From positions 99,821,796 to 99,885,795 of the forward strand of contig NC_081412.1 of NCBI RefSeq assembly GCF_030272615.1: a stretch of 64,000 nt of DNA, in the 5' to 3' direction. Under the pieces are notes generated by a model, which had not been told where the DNA came from, did not search any database, and worked only from the letters and a program-made list of their open reading frames with translations. This document shows, one piece after another, positions 10,996 through 25,000 of this stretch. The stretch is from Cryptomeria japonica (taxonomy: Eukaryota; Streptophyta; Pinopsida; Cupressales; Cupressaceae). Each line of letters opens with the position of its first letter. The stretch's first letter is position 1. The position numbers and the translations under genes are program-made.

Positions 10996-12432
10996 TGATG
11001 GTATGATGAAAGAATAGTTATCCGGTAGAATACTGAGAAGGGGGGGGGGTGAATTAGTATATTGAAAAATTGATAAAAAGTTCCCAAACTCAAACTCAGT
11101 CAAACAAAGGAAACATATCTCAGTCAAGATCAATATTCATAAGAATACTTGACATCAACCGGTTTAACTGTTTTGACAACTTTAACAGTAAACAACTTCA
11201 ATCTTGTAAACATCAACAATGCTTAATCATAACTCAACATATTCAACTCTCAATGCTTCTTCTTAACATGCCTTATGAGAAGTTAACCGAATCAACAAAT
11301 AAGCTCACAACCACAAAAGCATTCACCACTTGACACAAATGTTTATACGTGGAAAACCCAAATAGGTAAAAACCACGGTGAGATGAGACTCACAAGGATA
11401 GCTATCTGAAATCTTCTTAAGTTCTCCTTGTTAGGAGTTAAGCCTATTAAAACTTTAGAATAAGTCTTGTTAAGAACTAATTCCGGTTAGGAATCACCCG
11501 GTTAAGGGATTTACAAATATGCCTTGATGAAAAGCACAATACCCTATTAGGAGTAACCTCGTTGGAGGATTTAAGAATCTAAGCTAATGGACCACTTTGT
11601 TAGAGGATTTAACGAGTAAACAATCTTGTTAGAGCTTACCCGGTTAAGGGATTTCACTTCTGTTGTAATTGTTAGAAAACAATAGGTTTTCTTGATCTGT
11701 CTAAGTAGCACTACATTTGCTTGATCAGATCCTTCTAAGCTTCAATCTTCCTTCACTCAAAGTGCAGATTCATTCACTGGTTAGGCAACTACACACTCAA
11801 TAGGTTTTTATCAATCTTGCCAACAAGCTTTACAAACAACTTCATCGACCTTAAATAAAAATCAATTAGGTCGGTAACATGACAATAACCTAATTCTCAT
11901 CATCAAGATTACAAACAAGTTGGTACAATCTTGACCATTGTAAATCATGACAATCTCTTCACATTCTTCAAGAAAATTCCAACCGCTCCATGATCACCAC
12001 TTCATCGGACTTTGTAACTCATCACACATTGTGCATTAGAAGCAATCCACTTTACTCCTTCCCTAGACAAAAAAAAATGCGCCAAAACAATTTGAACATA
12101 TCCTCATACAATGATCACACATGTCTCCATCATTACGGCTTATTAGATAATAAACCAACAAACTTGATCGGTTAGGGTTTAACAACTGATAGGGTTTACT
12201 GGTTACATTACATAGAAAGGTTTAACCCTTTACACCGGTTCATCGGTTCATCTCACAAACTTTTCATACCGGTTTACAACATCTTCCACAAAGCTTCTTC
12301 TTATCGGTTACTAGCCAAAATAAAAAAGAACAATATCAACAATAACATGAATACCATTACTGGTTCAATTGATATCAATGACAACATATCATTAATGCAA
12401 TGCAAAATGCCAACAAACTCAAAATGCCAACA
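10996..12432 (-). repeat. 3' LTR of element C
   Basis: 1437 bp. The plus strand begins TGATGGTATGATGAAAG and ends AAAATGCCAACA beside the polypurine tract. It carries a 17-bp extension at the U3 start (AACTCAAAATGCCAACA, 12416-12432) that the 5' LTR lacks. TATA-like region bracketed by ATCGACCT at 11844 and AGGTCGGT at 11868. Confidence 0.88.
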
Positions 12433-12449
12433 ATCTCCCCCTTTGGAAT
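12433..12449 (-). other. Polypurine tract of element C
   Basis: The minus strand reads CCAAAGGGGGAGAT immediately before the TGTTGGCA start of the 3' LTR, the plus-strand priming site of copia elements. Confidence 0.85.
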
Positions 12450-12782
12450 TGATGGAAATACAAATATCAACGCCTCTGATTGCTACCGAGATTGGTGAAT
12501 AGGAATCCTGGTTTATATTACCAAGTATTCACCTTGCTCTGTCTATCTTCAGCCTACCACTGGTTTACCTAATCAGACACATAATTCTTCTCCTCAATCA
12601 CATAATTCTTCTCCTCCTTTGACAACAATTCCAAAGTGAAAGTAAAACATGTAATTCTGCTCTCACTATGCATCAACATCATTCTGCAACTTGATGCTCC
12701 CCTTGTGGAATACATCCACTACTTCATCAATCCATGTAAAATTCTGCAAGTGTTTTAGGGATTGATGCAATAAACATCATGC

Positions 12783-15700
12783 TCAACTAACTTCATGAAG
12801 AGGGATAACCCCCAATTGACTTCTATGATACTCGAAAGTGGTCTTAGGCAGAGGTTTGGTAAAGATATCTGCAAGCTGCTCCTTGGTAGAAACATGCTCC
12901 AAGATAACATCTTTACTTTGAAGTTTTTCCCTCAAGAAGTGATATTTCAATTCAATGTGCTTAGTCCTTGCATGCAAAACATGATTTTTAGAAATGTTTA
13001 TTGCACTTGTATTATCACACAAAATCTTTATTGGTTCTAATATTTCCATCTTCAAACCTTCCAAAATGTGCCTCATCCACATAGCTTGTGTGCAATTCAT
13101 ATAAGCTGCTACATACTCAGCTTCAACAGTAGATTGTGAAGTGCAACTTTGCTTTTTACTGCTCCATGAAACTAGCCTTCCTCCTAGAAAGAATGCTCCA
13201 CTGGTAGTACTCTTCTGGTCATCAATATTTCCTGCCCAATCAACATCTGTGTATGCTTTCAAATCAAAATTTCCACCATATGGATACCATAACCCATAGT
13301 CAATGGTACCTTTTAGATATCTAAAAATTCTCTTGGTTGCCATCAGATGTGCCTCCTTTGGATTCTTGTGACATCTAGCAACAATACCAACTGCATGGGC
13401 AATATCCGGTCGACTGTGAACAACATAGTGTAATTTGCCAATTATTGAACTATATTCCTTTTCATCTACAGACTTAGATGCATATTCCTTGGACAATTTA
13501 CAACTTGTAACCATTGGGGTTCCAATTGGTTGACAATCACTCATACCGAAAGTCTTCAAAACCTCTTTCGCATACTTGGATAGAGTAATGAAAATGTCAA
13601 TCTTCATCTGTTGTATCTGTAAGCCTATGAATTTTTTTATTTCCTCTACTAATGACATCTCAAATTCATTCTTCATTTCATCTGCAAAACAATTACTAAG
13701 TCATCATTACCTCCAAGTATAATGTCATCTACAAATACTTCACTGACCAGTATTTCATCTCCTTCAGACTTGAGATAAATGTTGCTATCAGCACTGGTTC
13801 TAGAAAAGCCTATCTTCATCAGATGAGTATGAAGCTGTTCATACCATGCTCTGGGTGTCTGCTTTAATCCATACAAGGCTTTATGCAATTTTCATACCAC
13901 GTCTTCCTTATCTATCTATGCATAACCATCAGGTTGCTCTATATAAACCTCTTCTTCTAGTATCCCATTCAAGAATCTAGACTTAACATCCATCTGGTAT
14001 ACCTTGAACTTCTTATGAGTTGCAAATGCAAGCAATGTTCTGACACCTTTGAGTCTTGCTACTGGTGCAAAAGTTTCTCCATAATCCTCTCCTTCTTCTT
14101 GTGCATAACCTTTGCATACTAATCTTGCCTTATTGTGAACTGCAACACCATCTTCATTTAATTTGTTTTTGAACACACATTTAGTACCTATAACATTCTT
14201 GTTTACCAACTGGGGTACCAGGGTCCAAGTGTTGTTCTTCTCAATTTGATCCAACTCCTCCTTCATAGATTTCACCCAATGATCATCACCAAATGCCTCC
14301 TTAGCACTTCTAGGTTCAAAGGTGGAGATCATGCAAGAGTTCTCTCTTATTCTCCTTCTAGTTAGTACATCGACATCATTATCCCCAATTATCTATTCAG
14401 GACTGTGATTCAGTCTCACATACCTAGGAATAACATGATCATTCTCTTTAGGTTCAACTTCTTCATTATCATCTTCCTCTAAATTTATTTATTCCGGTTG
14501 AAGAAGAATATCAGGATTTGCTTTACCAATTTTTTATTTAACATTTTCAGGTTCCAAAAGCAAAATGCAAGGATCTTCATTCTTCTTCTCAGAACTAGTT
14601 CCTTCTGAAACTCCAGGACATTCAGCTACACGAACATCAACACTGTCAACAATTTTCCATATCTGGTTGTTGAAGCATTTATAGGCCTTACTCTTGGTGG
14701 AATAACCAAGAAATATGCCTTTATCACTCTTAGCTTCAAACTTGCTTATGTAATCACCTCTTTTAAAAAAACATTTGCTTCCAAATATCTTAAAATAGCT
14801 AACATGGTGATCTCCCATACTAGTACTCATATGGGGTCTTCTCCTTACCTCTTTTCACCAGAACTCGATTCATTGTGTAGATAGCTATACTTACAACGTC
14901 TTTCCAAAATGTTTTTGTTACATCTCCTTGTATCAACATAGTCCTAGCAGCTTCGACCACTGACCAGTTGTTTCTCTCTGCTATACCATTCTGCTATGGT
15001 GTCCTTGGTGTAGAAAGCCGTCGCTTGATACCATTATCATCACAATACTTAGTGAACTCCATAGAAGTGAATTCACCACGTTCATCTATTCTTAGACATT
15101 TTATCTTTTTGCCACTCTCTTTCTCAACTAAGGCTCTGAATGCCTTGAATTTACCAAAAGCTTCATTCTTATCCTTCAAGAATGTGACCTACATCATCCT
15201 TGAACAATCATCAATTAAGATCATGAAGTATCTGTCACCTTGAATGCTTCTTGTTCTTATTGGTTCACATAGATCTGTATGAACCAAATCTAATAAGTGC
15301 TCTGCTGAGAAGGACATTCTCTTAAAAGTCAAAGAAGTCATCTTTCCTACTTGATATTCTTTACAAAGAGCATTAACCAGTTTGTCTAGCTGAGGTAGAC
15401 CTCATACTGTCTTAGACTTGCTTATTTTAACAATATTTTCAAAATTTATATGAAAAAATATCCTATGCCAAAGCCAGCTATCTTCTATTTTTGCAATCAA
15501 ATAGTTGCTAACTTTATGATTGAGATGAAATATATTACCTCTGGACTGTTTCCCGGTTGCAATCAATTCACCTTTGTTGTCAAAGATTTTGTACATTCCA
15601 TTTCTGAACTCTAGTGGGTATCCTCTGTCATTAAGTTGTGCCACACTTAAAAGATTGTGCTTTAGGCCTTCAACCCAATAGACGTCGTCAGCACTGCTCT

Positions 15701-16889
15701 TCCCATTAAGAGAGATAACTCCCTTACCTTTAACCATACAGGGTGAGTCATTGCCAAATCTGACAACACCGCCATCAAATTGTTTCAGGGAAATAAATTT
15801 GCTTCGATCACCGGTCATGTGATGTGAACAACCACTATAAATGATCCAATCATGAGAGTTATCCATTTTGGATACTAGTGCCTTCTGATCTGATATTTCT
15901 TCCTTAATAGCTACAAAGACAATATCTTCACTAGTATCATCATCAAATTCTTCATCAGTAATACCACTGTCAATAGCTACAAGACAATCTCTCTTGCCTT
16001 TACCCTTGTACTTCTTAAATTTGTCTCTTTTGTATTCATTTTCACCTTTAGGGAAATTTGCTGCTATATGACCAATCTTGTTGCATGCAAAACATTTAAA
16101 AGGTAGCTTACCTCTATATTTACTAGTGCCTATAGGAAGTCTTTTTGCCAACAATGCTTGAAGTTCCACTAAGCTATCTTCATCTTCAGCATCTTTGCTG
16201 GATCTAGATTCATAGTTATGGCCGGTATCTCTACTTCTTATCACAGATGGGTTAGAGATAGAAGCTCTAAATGTAGATTCTAATTTCTGTACACTACCAT
16301 CATGGTCATTTAGTTCAAAAGCAATTAATTTGACAATAATAGAGTCAAGAGTTACCTTTATCTTGTCAATGGATTTCAGCTCCTGAATAGTTGCAACTCG
16401 GATAGCATAGACCGGTAGTAGGGTTCTCAGTACCTTACTGATTACTGTGGCATCTTCCACTTTCCCTCCTGCACTCTTAATCTCACCAACTATCTCTTTA
16501 ATCCTTTGATCTTACTATTGGATATTCCCACCTTCAGACATTCTCATGTCGTCAAACTTTCCTCTTAAACTCTCCTCTTTGGGAATCTTAACATGTTCAT
16601 CACTATGATAAAGCTCTTCTAATTTATTCCATACTTTATATGCAATTTCAAGACCATGAACATCTACATAATCAACATCAGACAGGGAACTAATAATAGA
16701 TTCTAATGCCTGGTGATTTTCTTGCTGTTCTTTCTTCTGATCATCAGTCAGGGGTCCAGTAGGTGTAGTATACTTCTTTTCTATATGATACTAATACTAA
16801 CTACCAAGACTCTTAATGTAAATATTCATTTTGTCACTCCATATTCTATATTTATCTTTGTTGAACTTTGGACCTTCTTTCTTCATCAT
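12783..16889 (-). pseudogene. Copia element C gag-pol
   Basis: Start at ATG 16889 (MMKKEGPKF), matching element A. Order: UBN2 gag; zinc knuckle CFACNKIGHIAANF (last Cys is Phe, about 16050-16090); protease with IIYSGCSHHMT, the catalytic Asp changed to Tyr at 15837-15839; GAG-pre-integrase; integrase (HTDLCEP, ILIDDCS, RIDERGEF); RT from about 14330 ([46 protein letters not shown] near 13710-13750); RNase H with SQSTVEAEYVA and ADIFTKPLP, ending at 12783. A frameshift lies near 13675 between the RT thumb and RNase H. Premature stops break gag and integrase, for example near 16790, 15400, 14997 and 13913. It would encode the complete Ty1/copia polyprotein but is inactive. About 330 bp of non-coding 3' leader separates its stop from the polypurine tract. 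Confidence 0.88.
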
Positions 16890-16946
16890 GATCTACAAGA
16901 TATTTTCCTCAAGCTATTAGGCATTTAGGTTAAGAGGACCTCAGAT

Positions 16947-16958
16947 GCTCTGATACCA
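16947..16958 (-). other. Primer binding site of element C
   Basis: TGGTATCAGAGC on the minus strand, initiator tRNA-Met type, 2 nt from the LTR. Confidence 0.87.
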
Positions 16959-16960
16959 AT

Positions 16961-18377
16961 TGATGGTATGATGAAAGAATAAGTATCCAGTAGAATACTG
17001 AGAGCAGGGGGGGGGGGGGGCGGTGAATCAATATATTGAAAAATTGATAAAAAGTTCCCAAACTCAAACTTAGTCAAACAAAGGAAACATATTTCAGTCA
17101 AGATCAATATTCATAAGAATACTTGACATCAACCGGTTTAACTGTTATGACAACTTTAACTGTAAACAACTTCAATCTTGTAAACATCAACATTTCTTAA
17201 TCACAACTCAACATATTCAACTCTCAATGCTTCTGCTTAACATGCCTTATCAAAAGTTAACCAAATCAACAAATAAGATCACAACCATAAAAGCATTCAC
17301 CACTTGACACAAATGTTTATACATGGAAAACCCAAATAGGTAAAAACCATAGTGAGATGAGAATCACAAGGATAACTATCTAAACTCTTCTGAAGTTCAC
17401 CCTATTAGGAGCCAAGCCTATTAAAAAATTACAATAAGTCCTATTAAGAACTAATTCCGGTTAAGGGATTTCCAAATATGCCTTGATGAAAAGCACAATA
17501 CCCTGTTAGGAGTAACCTCGCTGGAGGATTTAAGAATCCAAGCTAATGGACCACCTTGTTAGAGGATTTAACGAGTAACCAAGATTATTAGAGCTTAGCC
17601 GGTTAAGGGATTTCACTTCTGCTATAATTGTAAGAAAACAACAAGATTTCTTGATCTGTCTGAGTAGCACTACATTTTCTTGATCATATCCTTCTAATCT
17701 TCAATCTGGCTTCACTCAAAGTGCAGATCCATTCACTGGCTAGGCAACTCTACACTCAACAGGTTTCTATCAATCTTTCCAATAACCTTTACAAAAAACT
17801 TCATCGACCTTAAATATAAATCATTTAGGTTGGTAACACAACAAAAACCTAGTTCTTATCATCGACATTACAAACAAGTCGGTACAATCTTGATTGTTAG
17901 AAATCATGACAATCTCTTCACATTCTTCAAGAAAATTCCAACTGCTTCATGATCACCGCTTCATTGGACTTTGTAACTCATCACACGTTGTGCATTAGAT
18001 GCAATCCACTTTTCTCCTTCCCTAGACAAAAACAAACGTGCCAAAACAATTTGAACATATCCTCATGCAATGATCACACATGTCTGCATTACCGCTTATC
18101 AGATAACAAACCAACAAATTTGATTGGTTAGGGTTTAACAACTGATAGGGTTTACCAGTTACATTACATAGAAAGGTTTAACCCTTTACATCAGTTCTCT
18201 GGTTCAACTCACAAACTTTTCATACCGGTTTACAATATCTTTCACAAAGCTTCTTCTTACCGGTTACTAGCCAATATAAAAAACAATAATATCAACAATA
18301 ACATGAATACCATTACCGATTCAATTGTCATCAATGATAACATATCATTAATGCAATCTCTATGCAAAATGCCAACA
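16961..18377 (-). repeat. 5' LTR of element C
   Basis: 1417 bp. The plus strand runs from TGATGGTATGATG to AAAATGCCAACA. It is homologous to 10996-12432 but ends 17 bp earlier at its outer (U3) edge. A G-run of thirteen G, then CGGTGAATCA, lies near 17008-17028. TATA-like segment between ATCGACCT at 17803 and AGGTTGGT at 17827. Confidence 0.88.
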
Positions 18378-19042
18378 ATTAGGGTTTTTTCATGTTCATG
18401 CCATTTCATATAACATATTTGATTACATTCAAGAAGCAAATCATCATTATTAGCCATTGCAGATCTAAGGTATATCCTTCCATCATTTTATTTAAGTATT
18501 TGCAATTATTCCATTCAAGGTTGATTCCAAACTAGGGTTTGACTTAGGCAAACCCCTATTCCTAACCTTTTTCCCCTTTCTTTCTATGTGCAAGAAATAG
18601 GTGTGCAACTGTACTTCTTAGAATAAGCTTTGAACATAGAGACAGAACAACCCTTTTTGGTGTGCGAAAAATTCAGAGGGCCATGTTGCTGCATCATGGT
18701 CCCTACTTTTTTGGGGAATTTTTGCAGGGTAAATCTGAATCAACTTATATTACTCAGATCTAGGTTCATGACAAAATCCCGAACCTGTAGCTTATTATTT
18801 TCTCAGTTTTGTCTTCAATTTCAATACTTTATCCTAAATTAGTATTTCAACTTACAAAAGAGGGAAAAACACATCACAATCAGTCAATCCATTTAGTATT
18901 CCATCCTTATCTGATTTGTGACTGAATCTAGTGAATTCCTCCCCTCTTTTGAGTTTAAAGGAATTCCTCCCTCAAAGCGAATATTGATTTGGTGATTTCT
19001 CCTTCTATGTTGCAAAATGCCAAATCAAAATTTCTCCTTTAC
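18378..19042 (+). repeat. Gypsy-type LTR, right part (continuation from 10995)
   Basis: By position this continues the sequence interrupted by element C. It is AT-rich and non-coding, with the phrases TAGGGTTTGACTTAGG and repeated GAATTCCTCCC near 18934 and 18960. I could not place the LTR end. No gene is seen. Confidence 0.35.
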
Positions 19043-19069
19043 AATATATATATATATATAGATATATAT

Positions 19070-19109
<40 letters not shown>

Positions 19110-19188
19110 GTATATATCTATACATATACATATATATATGTATATATATACATGTATATATATATACATGTATATATATATATACATG

Positions 19189-19225
<37 letters not shown>

Positions 19226-19324
19226 GACATATGTATATATATATATGTATGTGTACATATACATATATATATATATATGTACACATACATATATATATAT
19301 GTACACATACATATATATATGTAC

Positions 19325-19401
<77 letters not shown>

Positions 19402-19402
19402 T
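19043..19402. repeat. Compound TA/CA microsatellite
   Basis: About 360 bp of almost pure alternating purine-pyrimidine sequence: (TA)n broken by TACATGTA blocks near 19149, 19166 and 19184, three units of TGTACACATACA plus (TA)n at a period of about 20 bp near 19278-19335, then (CA)n at 19386-19400. Long frames on both strands through it code only Ile/Tyr/His/Val/Cys runs and are not genes. Element D starts 5 bp to the right. Confidence 0.95.
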
Positions 19403-19407
19403 CTATA

Positions 19408-20246
19408 TGTTGGCAATTGACACTCATCCAGTTTAGTTGTGTTGCCATTGATGGTAACACATATCATTTTTGGTTGGACACTTAATCGATACTCATCGGT
19501 ATTCATGACTCGACAACCAACATTCAGGGAAACTGACAAACTAGGAACCGATACATGAGGCCGACATAGGAAATTGATCCGTTAGATCTACACAGTCACA
19601 ATTAGCGACATCGGTCATGAAGTTTAATGTATTTTTTTTTGTTCTAGGCCGACATGTAAATAAATTATAATATCATTGTAAGCTGGCATAAGGCATTTAT
19701 GTTTATGTTTGGGAAGGGTATTTAAGTTAGTTTGGTTAGGATATTTTGAATAGAAGATGATATTGAAATACATAAATGGTGTGACATATAATGATATTTT
19801 GCGAACAATATTGATTGATTGTATGTGAATATAATATTCTATAGTCGGTCTTGGTTATTGGTTTTAAGGTTTTGGATGCAGAGCAAGTTACCGGTAAAGG
19901 AGGACACAGTGGAAACTGGTACAGTCAGTGCTTGAACCAGAACTCATCCAGCATAGCAGATGCATTCTCTGAGTTCACAATTTTTTTTGTAAACTATTAT
20001 TTGGTGTTTCTAGTCAATGAGGATCCTTTTGTGATGAGAAGTGTGCTCTAGGCTATTTTCCTTCTTGCATGTGCAGACCCCTATTGTAATATTTATTCAT
20101 TTGGCCGGTGGATAGATATTGTAGGCCACCAATCCCACCATGGTTTTTCTTCTTTGAGGTTTTCCACATATAAATCTCGGTGTTATGATGCATATTCTTG
20201 TGGTGACATTATTTATACTTCTTGTTATATTCTTTTGTGGTTACCA
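19408..20246 (+). repeat. 5' LTR of non-autonomous element D, first part
   Basis: It begins TGTTGGCAATTGACACTCATCC, matching the 3' LTR start at 32517 for over 400 bp. It is interrupted at 20246 by copia element E; the last 96 bp of the LTR are at 27839-27934. The joined length is about 935 bp. Confidence 0.85.
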
Positions 20247-21766
20247 TGTTAATCCTAGAGGATCCGGTTAATAATGAGAGGGGGGTAAATCAATATTAAC
20301 AAAAACTGAAACTTTCAACACCAAAATAGATTTATCTCAGATATGAAAACATTCAATACTTAAAATAACTTATTAACTGATCAAAATGCTTCATCAATCA
20401 TATAATCATCAATACCGATATCCACTTTAAGATCTATGATAAATAAACATAAATTGTCTTAACCAGTTATCAGAAAATAAAACATGAACATCACAAGAAA
20501 AACATTCCACACATGAACACCAAGATTTTCACGTGGAAACCTAAATAGGGAAAAACCACGACGGGAATTGGTACCCACAAATATTTTGCCTCTTTCAAAA
20601 TGCACCCTATTAGGAGCCAAGCTTGTTTAGAAGCTTACAATGATGCCTTATTAGGAGCAGACCCTGTTAGGAGTCACTTGGTTAAGGGATTTACCGTAGC
20701 CCTATTAGAAGGTTTGATATGTTAGGATCAATCTTGCAAGAGGATTTAAAACTCAGATATTGAGTCACCCTGTTAGGGGATTTTACAATATGAAGACTAT
20801 TAGGACCTACTCAGTTAAGGGATTTTAGCTGTTGTAATTGTTAGAGAACAACAATGAATGATCTGTGTATAACACTCATCTGCTTGCTTGATCAGATCCA
20901 ATTAAGTGCTAAGTCTGCATCACTTTGGAAGATCTTCTCACACACTGGTTCAACTTCTCACACTTCTCAAAATCACCGACACTTCAAAACATCAACCTTA
21001 CTGACATAAATAACTTTTAGAAGTAGATCGACATCAAAACCCTAAGACTTACTACATAGATCCTCACATATCTTTACAACTCATTATAAATCAACATAGG
21101 GATCATTACAATCAATTACAAATCAATATCGGCCATTGAATCATCATAAATTGTCACAACAAGTTGATCTGGTACAAATTCAAACCCTTAGCACATTTTG
21201 CTAAGCACTTTACAAATTCCCAAGAAGTTCTCTCTCCAAACATGCCAAAACATCTTTCAAACACATCATGTGGTTTGTACCGCATTATCATAAAAATGTG
21301 AACTTGATGTAGATCACCACCAAAGCAAAATTCATTACCGGTCCTTAAACCCTTCTTAAACCCTGTCAAAACTTCATAAAAAATTCAAAACATGCCTTCT
21401 AGTAACTATCATAGGATATGGTTCTAGTTACATACTCAAATCTATCATAAAAGCTTATGTTTCAAACCACAAGTCACAAAACATCACCAAACACCCGATT
21501 CCATCAAAACTTATCTGCTTTACCAGTTAAGGTCCTAATTCACAGTCTTGCCGATAAACTCTATCAAACTGTCAAAATCTTACTCTAATAGACCAAATCA
21601 CTTAGCCGACCAGTCAATCACCGAAAACCAACAGTGAACATCATTAAACATCAGTTGACCCTGGTTGCCATCAATAACATAAATAATTGATCATGTCATC
21701 TTTCCTCTATCGGTACAGTCATCTATCATCATCTCAACCTCATCAGTTATGCCAAACATGCCAACA
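20247..21766 (-). repeat. 3' LTR of element E
   Basis: 1520 bp. The plus strand runs from TGTTAATCCTAGAGG to AACATGCCAACA, next to CTCCCCCTTTGG (polypurine tract on the minus strand). It contains about ten TTAGG/TTAAGG repeats between 20610 and 20820. Confidence 0.87.
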
Positions 21767-22075
21767 ATCTCCCCCTTTGGCATTGATGGCAACACTAAAT
21801 ATCAACATACTCAACTCATACCGTTCTACTCTATTATGGACTTTCTCTACAACTCTTCTCTTCTTTGCTGCACCTCATCTGCCAGTTACACTCTATCTTC
21901 AATTACACATCTTCTCCTCCTCATCATATGTATTCAATTGACTAATCATATTTCTTGTCCCCCTTTGACAACAATGGCAAAGGTTCATAAGTAGCACAAA
22001 TCATCAAGTGTGTTGCTATTATCTTCAACATGTCTACAAACTCATCTAAGCTGCTCCCTTACAGAGTAGCCTACA

Positions 22076-25000
22076 TCAATCCAAAGTGAAAATAGTCATG
22101 AAGCCCACTGGATTGATGCATCCCACATTGTAGTTTTGTTTGAGTAGGGGTCTGAGCCCTAATTTACCTTTGAGATACTCAAAGGCTGTCTTCGGCAATG
22201 GTTTTGTGAAAATGTCTGCTAGCTGCTCTTTGCTTGTCACATACTCCATTCAAACTTGTTTTTCCTGTACTCTTTCCCTTAGAAAATGATATTTCAATTC
22301 TATGTGCTTAGTTCTTGCATGTAGCATAGGATTTTTTGAAATATTAATTTCATTAGTATTATCACAGTAAATAGTTACTGGTTCAGACATATCAAATCTA
22401 AATCCTTCAAGCACGTCTTATCCAGATTACCTACGTGCAATTCATTGATGCTACAACATACTCTGCCTCTACTATTGACTAAGAAACAAAAGTTTGCTTC
22501 TTACTTGTCCAAGCAACCAACCTGCCTCCAAGAAGAAAAGCTCCATCGGTAATGCTTTTTTGGTCATCTACATTGCCTACCTAAACTACATCAGTAAATA
22601 CATTCAAAGAAAATTTTCCTTTATAAGGATACCATAAACCATAATCTACTGTGCCTTTTAGGTACCGAAATATCCTTTTCAGCGCTACCAAGTGAGTCTC
22701 CTTGGGATCCTTTTGAAATATAGCAACCAATCCAACATCTTGTGCAATATCTGGTGTGCTATGAACAACATAATGCAATTTATGAATCATAAACCTGTAT
22801 TCTTTCTCATCAACAAATGGTGAGTCGTCTTGTTTAGACAATTTTTAGCCTATCACCATCAAACTACCAACCGGTTTACAATCCTCCATGCAAAATGTTT
22901 TCAACACCTCTTTGACATACTTACTCTGACAGATAAAAAATTCCACCATCCAACTGCTGGACCTGCAACCCAATGAAAAATTTAATTTAGAGACATCTCA
23001 AGTTCCTTTTCCATCTGCTCAACAAAATCCATGCATAAGTCATCATTACCACCAAAGATATTGTCATCCAGAAATACTTCCTCTATCAATACTTTCTCTC
23101 CATCAGTCTTTAGATATATGTTACTGTCCTTACTGGTATGCTCGAATCCTATCTTGATCAGGTGTGCACGCAAACTTTCAAACCATTCTCTCGGTGCTTG
23201 CTTCAATCCATACAATGCCTTATATAGTTTATAAACAATATCTTTGTCTTCAGACAAAGAAAATCCATCCGGTTGTTCTATGTATACTTCTTCTTCAAGG
23301 ATGCCATTGAGAAAAGCTGATTTAACATCCATCTGATAGACTTTGAATCCTTTAAATGCAGCATTAGCAAGTAACATTATTACTCCTTCCAATCTCGCCA
23401 CAAGAACAAAGGTTTCACCATAATCTTCTCCTTCTTGTTGTGCATAGCCTTTTCAAACCAATCTTTCTTTATTTCTCACAACCTTGCCTTCTTCATTTAA
23501 CTTGTTTCTAAAGACCCATTTAGTTCCAGTCACATTCTTGTCTTCCAGTCTGGGAACAAGTGTCCATGTCTTGTTCTTCTCTATCTGATCTAACTCTTCA
23601 TTCATTGCACTAATCTAGTCATCATCCTTTAATGACTCTCTTACTATTTACGGCTCAATAGTAGAAATCAAATAGGAATTTTCTCTGATTTTCCTCCTTG
23701 TTTGTACTACATCATATTTATCTCCAATTATTGTTCTTCTGAGTGATTTAACCTGACATACCTTGGAATAATCGGTTCTGGTGTTGTGCTTTCTGCTTCA
23801 TTTTCTTCATCGCTCTTTGCATTTACTGGTTGAGTACCTATTTCTGCAACATTTTGTTCATCAATTTTCTGCACTTTCGGTTCTATAAACACTAGTATTT
23901 CTTCATCTTTCTCAGGCTCAAATCTGTTGGACTCACTAGATTTATCAAGGAGTTCATCTATCTTCACATTATCACTCTCAATGATCTTCTTAGTTCTCTT
24001 TTTATAACATGTAACCTTACTCTTTGTAGAGTAACCAAGAAAAATGCCTTCATCACACTTACCATCAAACTTTTCAGTGTAATAATCTCTCTTAATATAA
24101 CATTTACTCCCAATTTTTTAAAAATAACTTATACTAGGAGTCTTTCCATGCCATAATTCATAAGGTGTTTTGTTATTACCTTTTTTGACAAGTACTCGGC
24201 TCAAAGTAGACATTAGTGCTGACTGTTTCTCTCCAAAATATCTTTGGTACTTCACCTTGAATTATTATGTTTCTAGTAGCTTCAACAACTATTATATTCA
24301 TTCTCTTTGCTATCCCATTTTGTTGTGGAGTTCTAGGAGCTGACATCTGCCTCTTAATTCCCTGTTCATCACAGAACTTCACAAACTCATCAGAAGTAAA
24401 TTCACCTCCCCAGTTAGATCTCAAACATTTTAGATTCTTACTAGTATCTTTCTTAACTAGAGCTTTAAATGCTTTAAACTTACTAAAAGCCTCAGACTTT
24501 TCTCTCAAAAAAGTTATCGACATTATTTTGAAATAATCATCAGTAAAGATCATAAAATACTTATCACCAAAACAACTCTTAGTCCTCATAGGACCACAAA
24601 AATTAATATGAACCAAATCAAGAATATTCTCTAAAGAGAAAGACTTACTCTTAAAGGATACAGAGGTCATATTACCCATCTGACAATCCTTGCATAACAC
24701 ATTGTCCGGTTTCACAAGCTGGGGAAAACCTCTAACAATACTTGACTTACTAACTTTAATCAAATTGTCAAAATTGACATGACAAAATCTCTTGTGCCAC
24801 AGCCAGTTGTCTTCAATCTTTGCCACCAAACAATCATTTACATTAGTATTAAGATGAAATAAATTACCTCTAGTCTGCTTCTTAGTAGCAATCAATTATC
24901 CATTATTTCCAAGAATCTTGCATACTCAAATTTTGAATTCAAGTAGATATCTCTTATCATTAAGCTGTCCAACACTCAAGAGGTTATGTTTTAGTCCTTC

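Larger units (their letters stand above)
10996..18377 (-). mobile_element. Copia element C, structurally complete, 7382 bp
   Basis: All structural parts are present in minus orientation: 5' LTR 16961-18377, primer site 16947-16958, gag-pol 12783-16889, polypurine tract 12433-12449, 3' LTR 10996-12432, flanked by ACTAG/ATTAG. It has the same family as element A and the solo LTR at 30838. The coding region is broken by stops and at least one frameshift, and the protease Asp is lost, so it is not autonomous now. It sits in a gypsy-type LTR. Confidence 0.9.

Noticed and set aside
18989-19539. Several overlapping long open frames on both strands
   Set aside because: They are products of the TA/CA microsatellite; alternating dinucleotides have no stop in some frames. 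The peptides are Ile-Tyr-His-Val runs.
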